NCBI RefSeq assembly: GCF_001514205.1
Contig: NZ_KQ948778.1
Coordinates: 217,178 to 281,177 of the forward strand
Length of the DNA stretch: 64,000 bases
DNA from: Streptomyces griseoruber
GTDB taxonomy: Bacteria; Actinomycetota; Actinomycetes; Streptomycetales; Streptomycetaceae
Reading direction: 5' to 3'
Part shown: positions 10,446 through 19,029 of the stretch, in pieces
How the letters are laid out: each line of letters opens with the position of its first letter
Numbering within the stretch: the stretch's first letter is position 1
The notes under the pieces: generated by a model
Told to the model about the DNA's origin: nothing
The model's database searches: none
The model's input: only the letters and a program-made list of their open reading frames with translations
Made by a program: the position numbers and the translations under genes

Positions 10446-11588
10446 ATGGGCGTACGAGTCCTGCTCATCGAGGACGACCACACGATCGCCGAACCGCTCG
10501 TCGAGGGCCTCGGGCACTTCGGGCTGACGGTGCATCACGTCAGCACCGGCGGTGCGGGGTTGAGAGGGCCGTACGGCGATGTCGTCCTGCTCGACCTGGG
10601 GTTGCCCGACGTGGACGGCATCGACGTCTGCCGCGGTATCCGGCAGACCTCCGACGTGCCCATCATCATCCTCAGCGCGCGGGGTGAGGAGGCCGACCGG
10701 GTGCTGGGCCTCGAACTGGGCGCCGACGACTATCTCGCGAAGCCGTTCAGCATGCGGGAGCTGGTGGCCCGGGTGCGGGCGGTGACCCGGCGGACCCACC
10801 GGGGGCTGGCGGAACCGGGCGGGGAGCCGGCCGGCGGCGAAGCCTTCGGCGCCGCCGTACCCTCGCCCCCGCCCTTCGGCGCCGCCGTACCCTCGTCCCC
10901 GCCCTTCGGCGCCGCCGTACCCTCGTCCCCGCCCTTCGGCGCCGCCGTACCCTCGTCCCCGCCCTTCGGCGCCGCCGTACCCTCGTCCCCGCCGTATGAC
11001 CCCGCACCCCCGCCGCCACCCCAGCCCCAGCCCCAGCCCCAGCCCCAGCCCCAGCCCTTCGAAGCCGTGGCCGGTGCCGCGGGCCCCCTGGTCGTCGACC
11101 GGCGGACGCGGCAGGTGTGGGTGGGGGAGCGGGCGGTGACGCTGACGCCCAAGGAGTTCGAGCTGCTCGCCCTGCTCACCGAGGACCCGGGCGCGGTGTA
11201 CTCCCGGCAGCAGATCCTCGACCGGGTCTGGGACCCGCATTATGAGGGGCCGACCAAGACGCTGGACGTCCATGTCGCCACGCTGCGGCGGAAGCTGGGC
11301 AACACCGCCTGGATCCAGACCCTGCGCGGAGTCGGCTTCCGGCTGGCGGTGCGCACCCGGCCGCCCGTCCCCGACGACGCGCGGCCGTATCCGTCCTCCG
11401 GGTACGAGTCCTCCGGCTACCAGGACCCGCCCCCGTACGAGTACCCCGCCTACGAACAGCCCGCCTACGAACAGCCCACCTACCGGCAGTCCGCCCACCG
11501 GCAGGCCACCCACGAACAGTCCGCGTACGACCACCCCCGCCCCTTCACCCGCCCCCTCCCCACCCCCCACCCCTCGGCGGCCTACTGA
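10446..11588 (+). CDS. OmpR/PhoB-family response regulator with repetitive linker
   Basis: 380 residues against about 225-240 for the family. The receiver domain (residues 1-120) has the acidic pair ED near 9-11, phospho-acceptor Asp50 in LLDLGLPDVDG and the switch Lys in AKPFS. A winged-helix DNA-binding domain (about 215-305) shows LTPKEFELLALLTEDPG and TLDVHVATLRRKLG. Between them lie five exact or near-exact copies of a ten-residue block (FGAAVPSSPP) and then a Pro-Gln run; the C-terminal tail repeats YEQPAYEQP-like units. Its stop overlaps the kinase start (TGATG). It probably controls transcription in response to the kinase next door; the divergent carbonic anhydrase/SulP operon 280 bases away is a plausible but unproven target. 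Confidence 0.93.
   Translation: MGVRVLLIEDDHTIAEPLVEGLGHFGLTVHHVSTGGAGLRGPYGDVVLLDLGLPDVDGIDVCRGIRQTSDVPIIILSARGEEADRVLGLELGADDYLAKPFSMRELVARVRAVTRRTHRGLAEPGGEPAGGEAFGAAVPSPPPFGAAVPSSPPFGAAVPSSPPFGAAVPSSPPFGAAVPSSPPYDPAPPPPPQPQPQPQPQPQPFEAVAGAAGPLVVDRRTRQVWVGERAVTLTPKEFELLALLTEDPGAVYSRQQILDRVWDPHYEGPTKTLDVHVATLRRKLGNTAWIQTLRGVGFRLAVRTRPPVPDDARPYPSSGYESSGYQDPPPYEYPAYEQPAYEQPTYRQSAHRQATHEQSAYDHPRPFTRPLPTPHPSAAY
10842..10991 (+). repeat. Five tandem 30-bp in-frame repeats in the response-regulator linker
   Basis: Each unit encodes PFGAAVPSSP; copies 2-5 look identical and copy 1 differs by two or three bases. A CAGCCC hexamer array (about 11023-11058), encoding Pro-Gln, follows shortly after. 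Near-identity at the DNA level indicates recent slippage expansion, so copy number may vary between strains. Confidence 0.92.
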
Positions 11589-13093
11589 TGACCCGGCGGC
11601 TGCTGCTCAGCTACCTCACGCTCGCCGCGCTGCTCCTGCTCGCCCTGGAGATCCCGCTCGGCTTCGTCTACTCACGCGCCGAGCGCGAGCGGGTGATCAA
11701 CGCGGCGAAGGACGAGGCGGAGTCGGTGTCGGCGTTCGCCTCGCTGTCCGTCTCGGCGGGCCGGGCCGCGCAGGACCTGCCCGAGCGGGCCGCCCACTGT
11801 GCCGAGCGCATCGGCGGCAAGGTGCTGATCGTCGACCGGGGCGGTGCGCTGCTGGCCACCTCGCATCCGCTGAGCGCGGCCGAGGAGGCCGGCCTCGCCG
11901 GCTGGCCGGGGATCGCGGCGGCGCTGCGCGGCACCGCGACGGCGGACATGCGCACCTCCACCATCGGCGGGGTGGAGTATCTGGCGGTGGCCACGCCGGT
12001 ACGGCACGGCGCCGAGGAGCAGGGTGCCGTCCGGATCACCGTGCCGACGAGGATGGTGGCCGACCGGGTGCATCACGTCTGGCTGCTGCTGGGCCTCGGC
12101 GGGCTCGCCGCGCTCACCGCGGTCGTCGTGGTCGGCTTCGGCATCGCCCGCTGGACCGGCCGGCCCATCCGTGAACTGGAGCACGCCACGCGTGAGTTGG
12201 CGGTCGGTGGCACCGCCGTACCGGTGGCGATCACCAACGGGCCGCCGGAGGTGCGCAGTCTGGCCGCCACCTTCAACCGCACCGCCGCCCGCCTGGAGCA
12301 CCTGCTGGCCTCCCAGCGGGCCTTCGCGGGTGAGGCCTCGCACCAGCTGAAGACCCCGCTCGCGGCGCTGCGGCTGCGGCTGGAGAACCTGGAGAACGAC
12401 ATCGCCCTGAACGCCCGGGGCTCGCTGACCGCCGCGCTCACCGAGACCGACCGGCTGGCCCGGATGGTGGAGGGGCTGCTGGCGATGGCCCGGCTCGACG
12501 AGAGCGCGAGCGAACCGGAGCGGGTGGACCTCGGGCAGGTGTGCGCGGAACGCCATCGCGCGTGGACCCCGCTGTACGAGCGGCACGGGGTGTGGCTGGC
12601 GCTGGCCGGGGAGTACACCGGCGAGGTGCTCGCCCTGCCGGGGGCGGTGGAGCAGATCCTCGACAATCTGCTCTCCAACGCCCTGCGGGTGTCGCCCCCG
12701 GGGTCCACGGTCTCGATCGATCCGCGCCTGCCGGTGGTTCCCGAGCGGCGCTTCCCGCACCGGCATCCGCACCGCCCGGCGGGGCCCGGCCGGGTCGAGC
12801 TGCATGTCATGGACGAGGGGCCCGGGATGACCGAGGAGCAGCGCCGCCGGGCCTTCGACCGTTTCTGGCGGGCCCCGGACGCCCCGAAGGGCGGGACGGG
12901 GCTGGGGCTGGCCCTGGTGCAGCGGCTGGCCCATGCGAGCGGGGGTGAGGCGGTGCTGCGGCGGGCGCCGCTCGGCGGCCTGGACGCGGTGGTCCGGCTG
13001 CCGGTGGCACCGGGCCGGGCCGGTGGTGGTCCGGCGCTCCCGTCGCAGCGCCCGGGACGACCCCTCCAGACGGCCGCCCCCGGCGGACGCTGA
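11588..13093 (+). CDS. Two-component sensor histidine kinase
   Basis: 501 residues. Membrane kinase partner of the upstream regulator. Helix 1 is LLLSYLTLAALLLLALEIPL (residues 5-27). An extracytoplasmic domain of about 125 residues follows, then helix 2 (WLLLGLGGLAALTAVVVVGF, near 160-180), HAMP, a HisKA dimerisation helix with the phospho-accepting His near 252 in SHQLKTPLAAL, and a HATPase domain with N-box DNLLSNALRVSP, G1 DEGPGMTEEQ and G2 GGTGLGLALV. The ATG overlaps the regulator stop by one base. The sensor domain matches no ligand-binding family I can name. A Pro/Gly-rich tail follows the ATPase domain. Confidence 0.94.
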   Translation: MTRRLLLSYLTLAALLLLALEIPLGFVYSRAERERVINAAKDEAESVSAFASLSVSAGRAAQDLPERAAHCAERIGGKVLIVDRGGALLATSHPLSAAEEAGLAGWPGIAAALRGTATADMRTSTIGGVEYLAVATPVRHGAEEQGAVRITVPTRMVADRVHHVWLLLGLGGLAALTAVVVVGFGIARWTGRPIRELEHATRELAVGGTAVPVAITNGPPEVRSLAATFNRTAARLEHLLASQRAFAGEASHQLKTPLAALRLRLENLENDIALNARGSLTAALTETDRLARMVEGLLAMARLDESASEPERVDLGQVCAERHRAWTPLYERHGVWLALAGEYTGEVLALPGAVEQILDNLLSNALRVSPPGSTVSIDPRLPVVPERRFPHRHPHRPAGPGRVELHVMDEGPGMTEEQRRRAFDRFWRAPDAPKGGTGLGLALVQRLAHASGGEAVLRRAPLGGLDAVVRLPVAPGRAGGGPALPSQRPGRPLQTAAPGGR

Positions 13094-13174
13094 CGGCGTA
13101 CGGAAGACCGACGGTGACCCGGGTCGACGCTGACCCGGGTCACCGTGGGGCTTCGCGAGCGGGCGCGAGGCCGC

Positions 13175-13528
13175 TCAGGCCGCCGCGCGCACCTCGTACG
13201 TCGCGATGCGTACCGTCTCGTCGTCCAGGCACTCCCCTGACACGAGGTCGAAGCGCTGCTTGAGCAGCGGCGAGGCGACGAACGGGCGGCCCCGGTGGGT
13301 GCCGGTCAGGCCGCGGGAGAGGACCGCCGCGCCGCCGAACGGGTCGCGGTTGTCGACGGCGTACAGCTCGCCCGCGCGGTCGCGGAAGAGGGCGACCTGG
13401 CGGCCGTCGGGCAGCAGCGCGGCCACGCCGCGGCCCGGGGTCAGCGCGGTCAGGTCGCAGACGGTGAACCAGTCCTCGTCCAGCAGGAGTTGGATCTTCA
13501 GGTCGGTCGTCTCGGGTGCCAGGGTCAT
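13175..13528 (-). CDS. nirD: Nitrite reductase small subunit (Rieske-like fold)
   Basis: 117 residues. Small subunit of assimilatory NADH-nitrite reductase, which reduces nitrite to ammonium in the cytosol with NirB. Family blocks are visible: DWFTVCDLTALTPGRGVAALL, QVALFRDRAGELYAVDNRDPF and GLTGTHRGRPFVASPLLKQ. The positions that bind the Rieske cluster in dioxygenase ferredoxins lack the Cys/His pairs, as expected for NirD. ATG at 13528 overlaps the nirB stop (ATGA). It is the last gene of the flavoprotein-nirB-nirD operon. Confidence 0.95.
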   Translation of the reverse strand: MTLAPETTDLKIQLLLDEDWFTVCDLTALTPGRGVAALLPDGRQVALFRDRAGELYAVDNRDPFGGAAVLSRGLTGTHRGRPFVASPLLKQRFDLVSGECLDDETVRIATYEVRAAA

Positions 13529-16119
13529 CGCTGGGCGCTCCCTTCCAGGGGACGGTGGCCGATGGTCAGCAGCGGCAGGTCGGGCTTGATCTGGTCGCGC
13601 TCGGGGACGAAGCCGACGACCGGGTCGGGGGTGTCCGGCGCGTTGACGAAGGACACGAACCGGGCGAGCTTCTCGGGGTCGTTGATGGTGGTGGCCCACT
13701 CGTCGGCGTAGTGCGCCACGTGGTCCGCCATCAGGGACTCCAGCTCCTCGCAGATGCCGAGGGAGTCCTCCACGACCACGTCACGGACGTGGTCCAGGCC
13801 GCCGGGGATCCGCTCCAGCCAGGTGGAGGTGCGCTCCAGTCGGTCCGCGGTGCGGATGTAGAACATCAGGAAGCGGTCGATCAGACGGATCAGCTCGGCG
13901 TCGGAGAGGTCCTGGGCGAGCAGGTCCGCGTGGCGCGGGGTGGCGCCGCCGTTGCCGCCGACGTACAGGTTCCAGCCGTTGGAGGTGGCGATGACGCCGA
14001 AGTCCTTCGACTGGGCCTCCGCGCACTCGCGGGCGCACCCCGAGACGGCGGACTTGAGCTTGTGGGGGGACCTGAGCCCCCGGTAGCGCAGCTCCAGGTC
14101 GATCGCCATGCGGACGGAGTCCTGGACGCCGTAGCGGCACCAGGTCTGGCCCACGCAGGACTTGACGGTCCGCAGCGACTTTCCGTAGGCGTGCCCGGAC
14201 TCGAAGCCGGCGTCCACCAACCGGGTCCAGATCAGCGGGAGCTGTTCGACGCGGGCGCCGAACATGTCGATCCGCTGACCGCCGGTGATCTTCGTGTAGA
14301 GGCCGAAGTCGCGGGCGATCTCGCCGATCACGATCAGGCCCTCGGGGGTGATCTCACCGCCGGGGATGCGCGGGACGACGGAGTACGAGCCGTTCTTCTG
14401 GAGGTTGGCGAGGAAGTGGTCGTTGCTGTCCTGGAGCGCCGCCTGCTCGCCCTCCAGGACATAGCCGCTGGCGCCGATCGTGGGGGCCAGCGAGGCGATG
14501 ATCGAGGCGATGGCCGGCTTGCAGATCTCGCAGCCGTCGCCGCCCCGGGCCTCCTCGCGGCCGTACCGGTCCAGCAGGCCCTGGTAGGTGTTGATGCGCA
14601 GGGCGAGGACGATCTCGTACAGCGCCTCGCGGGTCTGGGAGAAGCAGCCGCACAGGCCCTTGTCGACCTCGACGCCGGACGCCTCCAGCTCGGCGGTGAC
14701 GAGCTGGCCGAGGACCTTGACGCAACTGCCGCAGCCGGTACCGGCCTTGGTGCACTTCTTGACCTCGGGCACGGTGGTGCAGGAGTGCTCGGTCACCGCG
14801 CCGCGGATCGCACCCTTGCTGACGTTGTGGCAGGAGCAGATGATCGCGTCGTCGGGGAGGGCGGACGGGCCGAGCTGGGCGCCGCCGCTCGCGCCGGCCG
14901 GCAGGACCAGCGACTCGGGGGAGACCGGCGGGACGGACCCGGTGAAGGCCTTCAGCGTGCCGTACGCCTCGGCGTCGCCGACCAGGATGCCGCCGAGCAG
15001 GGTGCCGTCGCGGCCGATGACCAGCTTCTTGTACAGGCCCGCGCGGGAGTCGGAGTAGACGACGTCGAGGCAGTCGGCGGTGGTGCCGTGCGCGTCGCCG
15101 AAGGAGGCCACGTCCACGCCGAGCAGCTTCAGCTTGGTGGACAGGTCGGCGCCGGTGAAGGCGGCCTCGTCGGCCGCGATGGTCGCCGCGGCCGTCTCGG
15201 CCTGCTCGTAACCCGGTGCGACCAGGCCGTAGACCCGGCCGTCCGACGCCAGCGCGCACTCGCCGATCGCGAACACGTGCGGGTCGTTCACCGTACGGCA
15301 CTGCTCGTCGACCGCGATGCCGCCGCGCTCGCCGACGGTGAGGCCGCAGTCCCGGGCGAGCTGGTCCCGCGGCCGGACGCCGGCGCTGAACACCACCAGG
15401 TCGGTGGCGAGTTCGGAGCCGTCGGACAGCTTCATCCCGGTGACCGCGCCGGAGTCGTCGACGACGATCTCCTGCGTGCCCACGCCCGTGTGGACGCTCA
15501 GGCCCATCTCCTCGATGGTGCGCAGGAGCGCGGCGCCGCCGCCTTCGTCGACCTGGACGGGCATCAGCCGGGGCGCGAACTCCACGATGTGGGAGGTGAG
15601 TCCGAGGCCCTTGAGCGCGCCGGCCGCTTCCAGGCCGAGCAGACCGCCGCCGACCACGGCACCCGTCGTCGCGGTCTTGGCGTACTCCTCGATCGCGAGG
15701 AGGTCCTCGATGGTGCGGTAGACGAAGCAGCCGTCGGCGTCCTTGTTCGGGACCGGCGGCACGAAGGGGAACGAGCCGGTGGCGAGGACGAGGGTGTCGT
15801 AGGCGAAGACCTGACCGGACCTCGCGGTGACCTCGCGGGCCGTACGGTCGACCGTGACGGCCGGGTCGCCGACGTACAGCTCGATGCCGTGCGCCGCGAT
15901 GAACTCCAGGTCCGTCATGGAGAGGTCCTCGGGGGTCTTGCCCGAGAAGTACGAGGTGAGCGCCACGCGGTCGTACGCGGGGCGGGGCTCCTCGCAGAGC
16001 ACGACCACGCGGTGCGTGGCGGTCAGGCCGCGTTCGGCGAGCGCCTCGAGGAAGCGCTGGCCGACCATGCCGTGGCCGACGAGCACGATCGTGGGGGTGG
16101 CCCCCGGGGTGGCGGTCAT
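13525..16119 (-). CDS. nirB: NADH-dependent nitrite reductase large subunit
   Basis: 864 residues. Catalyses six-electron reduction of nitrite to ammonium. The N-terminal FAD/NAD(P)H domain begins TIVLVGHGMVGQRFLEAL and includes GGGLLGLEAAGALKGLG. A BFD-like [2Fe-2S] region has CSCHNVSKGAI and CTKAGTGCGSCVK, with further Cys in GLCGCFSQTREAL. The C-terminal siroheme/[4Fe-4S] reductase domain shows SCVGQTWCRYGVQDS and SGCARECAEAQSKDFGV, giving the four cluster ligands. The start at 16119 gives the family N-terminus and overlaps the upstream gene stop by one base; a longer frame upstream is shadow. Siroheme supply may involve the chelatase at 32.6 kb. Confidence 0.97.
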   Translation of the reverse strand: MTATPGATPTIVLVGHGMVGQRFLEALAERGLTATHRVVVLCEEPRPAYDRVALTSYFSGKTPEDLSMTDLEFIAAHGIELYVGDPAVTVDRTAREVTARSGQVFAYDTLVLATGSFPFVPPVPNKDADGCFVYRTIEDLLAIEEYAKTATTGAVVGGGLLGLEAAGALKGLGLTSHIVEFAPRLMPVQVDEGGGAALLRTIEEMGLSVHTGVGTQEIVVDDSGAVTGMKLSDGSELATDLVVFSAGVRPRDQLARDCGLTVGERGGIAVDEQCRTVNDPHVFAIGECALASDGRVYGLVAPGYEQAETAAATIAADEAAFTGADLSTKLKLLGVDVASFGDAHGTTADCLDVVYSDSRAGLYKKLVIGRDGTLLGGILVGDAEAYGTLKAFTGSVPPVSPESLVLPAGASGGAQLGPSALPDDAIICSCHNVSKGAIRGAVTEHSCTTVPEVKKCTKAGTGCGSCVKVLGQLVTAELEASGVEVDKGLCGCFSQTREALYEIVLALRINTYQGLLDRYGREEARGGDGCEICKPAIASIIASLAPTIGASGYVLEGEQAALQDSNDHFLANLQKNGSYSVVPRIPGGEITPEGLIVIGEIARDFGLYTKITGGQRIDMFGARVEQLPLIWTRLVDAGFESGHAYGKSLRTVKSCVGQTWCRYGVQDSVRMAIDLELRYRGLRSPHKLKSAVSGCARECAEAQSKDFGVIATSNGWNLYVGGNGGATPRHADLLAQDLSDAELIRLIDRFLMFYIRTADRLERTSTWLERIPGGLDHVRDVVVEDSLGICEELESLMADHVAHYADEWATTINDPEKLARFVSFVNAPDTPDPVVGFVPERDQIKPDLPLLTIGHRPLEGSAQR

Positions 16120-17333
16120 CAGGAGCCTCCGTCGTTGGTGAGCAGGTGGAGCAGGGGGCCGCCGTCGGACGGGAGCGGCTCTGCTCCCTCCCAGGCGCGC
16201 GCCAGCGCGCCGACGGTGCCGAGTTCGCCGACGAGGACCCCGCCGACCAGGCGGTCGTCGCGGACGACGACCTTGCGGTAGGTCCCTCGGGTGGCGTCGG
16301 CGAGCTGGACGACGTCGTCGCCGGGGCGCGGCTCGGTCTCGCCGAACGCGGCGAGGTCGAGGACGCCGTTCCCGGAGAGGGTGAGCCGGGTGAGGGCGCG
16401 GGTGCCGCCGTAGCGGGCGGCCGGGTCGCCGGCGAGCGACTCGGCGAGGGCGTCGGCCTGTTCGAGCGCCGGGGCGGCGAGGCCGTACACGGTCCCGTCG
16501 TGCTGGGCGCAGTCGCCGATCGCGCGGATGTGCGGGTCGGAGGTGCGCAGCGTGTCGTCGACGAGGATGCCCTTGTGGACGGCGAGCCCCGCCTCCTTGG
16601 CGAGTCCGGCGCGCGGGGAGACCCCGCAGGCCAGTACCACCAGGTCGGCGTCGAGGGTGTAGCCGTCGGACATCTCGACGGAGCGGACCGCGCCGCCGAC
16701 GCAGCGCACGTCGCGGACCCGGCACTCGGTGTGGATCTCGACGCCGAGGTCGGTGAGGTGCCGGCGCACCAGTTTCGAGGCGGCGGGGTCGAGCTGACGC
16801 TCCATGAGGCGCTCGGACTGCTGGGCGAGGACGACCTGGGCGCCGCGCGTCGCGAGGGCCCGGGCCGCGGAGACCCCGAGGAGCCCGCCGCCGATGACGA
16901 CCGCCCGCACCCCCGGCCGTACGGCCTTCGACAGGCCCAGGCAGTCGTCCAGGGTGCGGAACGCGTGGACGCCCTCGGGGAGCACGTGGTCGGGGGTGAA
17001 CAGACCGCGCAGGGGCGGCAGTACGGGGTTGGAGCCGGTGGCGAGGACCAGCGTGTCGTATGCGATCTCCGAGCCGTCCGCGCAGGTGACGGTGCGTCGG
17101 GTGCGGTCGATGCCGGTGACCTTGGCCCGGACCAGTCCGGCGGGCGCGGGCAGCGCGATCACCTCGGGGGCGTACCGGCCGGCCAGCACCTCGGCCAGCA
17201 GGACCCGGTTGTACGGGCGGTGCTCCTCGTCGCCGACGAGCAGCGCGGGCACGCCCAGCTCACCGAGCCGGCGGGCGAGTCGTACGCCCGCGAGGCCGGC
17301 GCCGATCACCACCACACGCGAATTCGAGGTCAT
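16119..17333 (-). CDS. FAD/NAD(P)-dependent oxidoreductase of the nitrite reductase operon
   Basis: 404 residues. It resembles the stand-alone flavoprotein half of NirB: FAD motif VVVIGAGLAGVRLARRLGE, NAD motif VVIGGGLLGVSAARAL, and the third FAD block HIRAIGDCAQHDG. The C-terminus lacks BFD clusters and the siroheme domain. As first gene of the operon, one base overlapped with nirB and behind a GlnR-like box, it probably feeds electrons into nitrite or nitrate reduction, for instance to the NasA catalytic subunit, which has no reductase partner in this window. That role is inference; a ferredoxin reductase or a degenerate NirB paralogue are alternatives. Confidence 0.9.
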   Translation of the reverse strand: MTSNSRVVVIGAGLAGVRLARRLGELGVPALLVGDEEHRPYNRVLLAEVLAGRYAPEVIALPAPAGLVRAKVTGIDRTRRTVTCADGSEIAYDTLVLATGSNPVLPPLRGLFTPDHVLPEGVHAFRTLDDCLGLSKAVRPGVRAVVIGGGLLGVSAARALATRGAQVVLAQQSERLMERQLDPAASKLVRRHLTDLGVEIHTECRVRDVRCVGGAVRSVEMSDGYTLDADLVVLACGVSPRAGLAKEAGLAVHKGILVDDTLRTSDPHIRAIGDCAQHDGTVYGLAAPALEQADALAESLAGDPAARYGGTRALTRLTLSGNGVLDLAAFGETEPRPGDDVVQLADATRGTYRKVVVRDDRLVGGVLVGELGTVGALARAWEGAEPLPSDGGPLLHLLTNDGGS

Positions 17334-17356
17334 GCCCTTGAGCGTGCGGTGCGGAG

Positions 17357-17394
17357 GTTACCCGGTCGCATCACGGTTGTTTCCCGCGAGGAAC
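17357..17394 (-). promoter_or_regulatory. GlnR-like box upstream of the nirB operon
   Basis: Four pentamers with exact 6-base spacing on the plus strand: GTTAC, GCATC, GTTTC, GGAAC. The GlnR consensus is gTnAC-n6-GaAAc repeated. The first matches fully, the third and fourth differ by one base each, the second by two. It lies 24-61 bases upstream of the first start codon of the operon. Confidence 0.6.
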
Positions 17395-17502
17395 GCTGCC
17401 CTCAGCGGGGGCCGGGTGGGGGTGTGAGGGTTTCCGTGGGGTGCGTGGCCTGTGTATTCATACCGGCCGTAGGGTCATGACCCTGCCCGATATCCCCTCG
17501 CC

Positions 17503-18254
17503 GTGATCGCCCTGCTCTGCCTCGCCGCGCTCGCGGCCGGCTGGATCGACGCGGTGGTGGGCGGGGGGAGGGCTGCTGCTCCTGCCGGTGCCGCTGCTCG
17601 GTCTGCCCGCCGGGGCGCCGGCCGTGTCCGTGCTCGGCACCAACAAGGCGGTGGCGATCGTCGGCACCTCCGGCGCGGCGGATGGGGGCACCTCCCACGC
17701 CCTTCGGGCAGCGGGGGGACTCCGCCCGCCGGGCGCCGGTGGATGTGCGCACCGCCGTACGGATCGGCCTCGCGGCGCTCGCGGGGTCCTCGGCGGGGGC
17801 GTTCTTCGCGGCCGGGATGAGCACCGACGTGCTGAAGCCGCTGATCATGGTCGTGCACCGCCCCGGCCCCGGGCCCGCCACCCGCCGCCAGATCCTCACC
17901 GCGATCGGTCTCGCGGGCCTCGGCATCGGCTTCTACGACGGTCTGACCGGCCCCGGCACCGGTACGTTCCTGGTCCTCGCGCTCACCGCGACCCTCCACC
18001 TCGACCTGGTCACCGCCTCGGCCACCGCGAAGATCGTCAACTGCTGCACCGACGCGGGCGCCCTCGCCACCTTCGCCTGGCAGGGCAGCGTGCGGTGGCA
18101 GCTCGCCGCCCTGATGGCCCTGTGCAACCCCGCGGGCGGCACCCCGGGCGCCCGCACGGCCCTGAGGAAGGGCAGCGGGTTCGTCCGGGTGGTGCTGCTG
18201 ACGGTGGTGTGCGCACTGGTGGGGAATCTGGCCTGGCAGCAGTGGGCCGCCTAG
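17503..18254 (+). pseudogene. TSUP (TauE/SafE) permease, broken by frameshift and insertion
   Basis: Three frames together give the family: MIALLCLAALAAGWIDAVVGGG, then after a G run near 17560-17568 LLLLPVPLLGLPAGAP and VLGTNKAVAIVGTSGAA, then after an inserted palindromic segment (about 17680-17727) APVDVRTAVRIGLAAL, GIGFYDGLTGPGTGTFLVLAL and ASATAKIVNCCTDAGALATF. Intact members are 8-helix membrane proteins of about 250 residues exporting or importing sulfur-containing or carboxylate anions. With two frame disruptions it is probably inactive. It ends tail to tail with the sortase gene, the two stop codons overlapping (CTAG). Confidence 0.85.
17680..17727. repeat. Small GC-rich palindromic insertion inside the TSUP gene
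   Basis: Between the codons for GTSGAA and RRAPVDV lies about 45 bp of imperfect hairpin sequence: GGGGGCACCTCCCACGCCC, TTCG, then GGGCAGCGGGGGGAC. It has no counterpart in TSUP proteins and changes the frame. It looks like one of the short GC hairpin repeats scattered in Streptomyces genomes. Boundaries are approximate because the flanks are also GC rich. Confidence 0.55.
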
Positions 18255-18898
18255 CCGCGGCTCCCCGTGAGATGGGCGAACACCACTACGTTCCCCTGGT
18301 AGCCGGTGGCCTTCGCGTAGGTGCCGCCGCAGGTGATCACCCGTAGCTCGGGGCGGGCGGCGGCGCCGTAGACCCTGGCGTCGGGGAAGCGGTGGGCGTC
18401 GTAGACCTCCACCGCGTCCACGGTGAAGACGGCGACCGTGCCGTCGAGGCGGTCCACCTCGACGGTGCTGTGCTTGCGCAGGGCGCCGAGGTCGTAGAAG
18501 ACGGCGGGGCCGTCGGCGTTGTCGACATGGCCCGCGACGATCGCGGTGCCCCGTTCGCCGGGGGTGGTCCCGGCCTCGTACCAGCCGGCCAGGTTCTTGC
18601 GCCCGGCGGGCGGGGCGGCCAGGCTCCCGGCCGGGGTCAGGGGGAGGCCGGTCAGCGGGGCGTCGACGTGGAGGGCGGGGATACGGATCCGGGTGGGCGG
18701 GGACGGAGGCAGCGCCGGGGCGGAACGTATCGCCGTACCGCTGCCCGTGCCCCTGCCCGCGTCGCCGCCCGAGTGCGCCTGTGCGGCCGTGGGCTGGGGC
18801 GGGGCGTGTGTCCCGGCGCCGTTGTGCAGCAGCCACGCGCCCGCGCCCAGGGCGGTCACGGTGACGGCGGCTATGAGGGTGTTGCCGACCCTGCGCAT
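18251..18898 (-). CDS. Class E/F-type sortase
   Basis: 215 residues. Membrane-anchored cysteine transpeptidase acting outside the membrane. N-terminal signal anchor TLIAAVTVTALGAGAWLL (residues 7-24), a low-complexity linker, then the sortase domain from IRIPALHVDAPLTGL. Catalytic His is in AIVAGHVDN and Cys in LRVITCGGTYAK. The position usually holding Arg near the last strand reads GYQGNVVVFAHL, so I cannot assign the Arg confidently. Strong ribosome site GAGGAGAAGGG before the ATG. The next gene upstream encodes a secreted protein with a C-terminal membrane anchor, a likely partner or substrate. Confidence 0.88.
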   Translation of the reverse strand: MRRVGNTLIAAVTVTALGAGAWLLHNGAGTHAPPQPTAAQAHSGGDAGRGTGSGTAIRSAPALPPSPPTRIRIPALHVDAPLTGLPLTPAGSLAAPPAGRKNLAGWYEAGTTPGERGTAIVAGHVDNADGPAVFYDLGALRKHSTVEVDRLDGTVAVFTVDAVEVYDAHRFPDARVYGAAARPELRVITCGGTYAKATGYQGNVVVFAHLTGSRG

Positions 18899-19029
18899 CT
18901 CGACCCTTCTCCTCAAGGGGTTCCTGGCCCTGCGGGGCGCCCCGTGCCCCCCTCCGGGCCGCGAGGGGCGTCGGACCCGGAGGGGGAGGGGACATGCGGT
19001 ACCGGTGGACGGACAGCGGAGGGTGTCCG

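Noticed and set aside
10842..11058. CRISPR-like array
   Set aside because: Units are directly adjacent without spacers and in frame within a response regulator; same judgement for the arrays at 20325, 26027 and 43490.
16120..16725. Longer start for nirB reaching 16725
   Set aside because: The extension lies inside the upstream flavoprotein gene and has no family similarity; the true start is at 16119.
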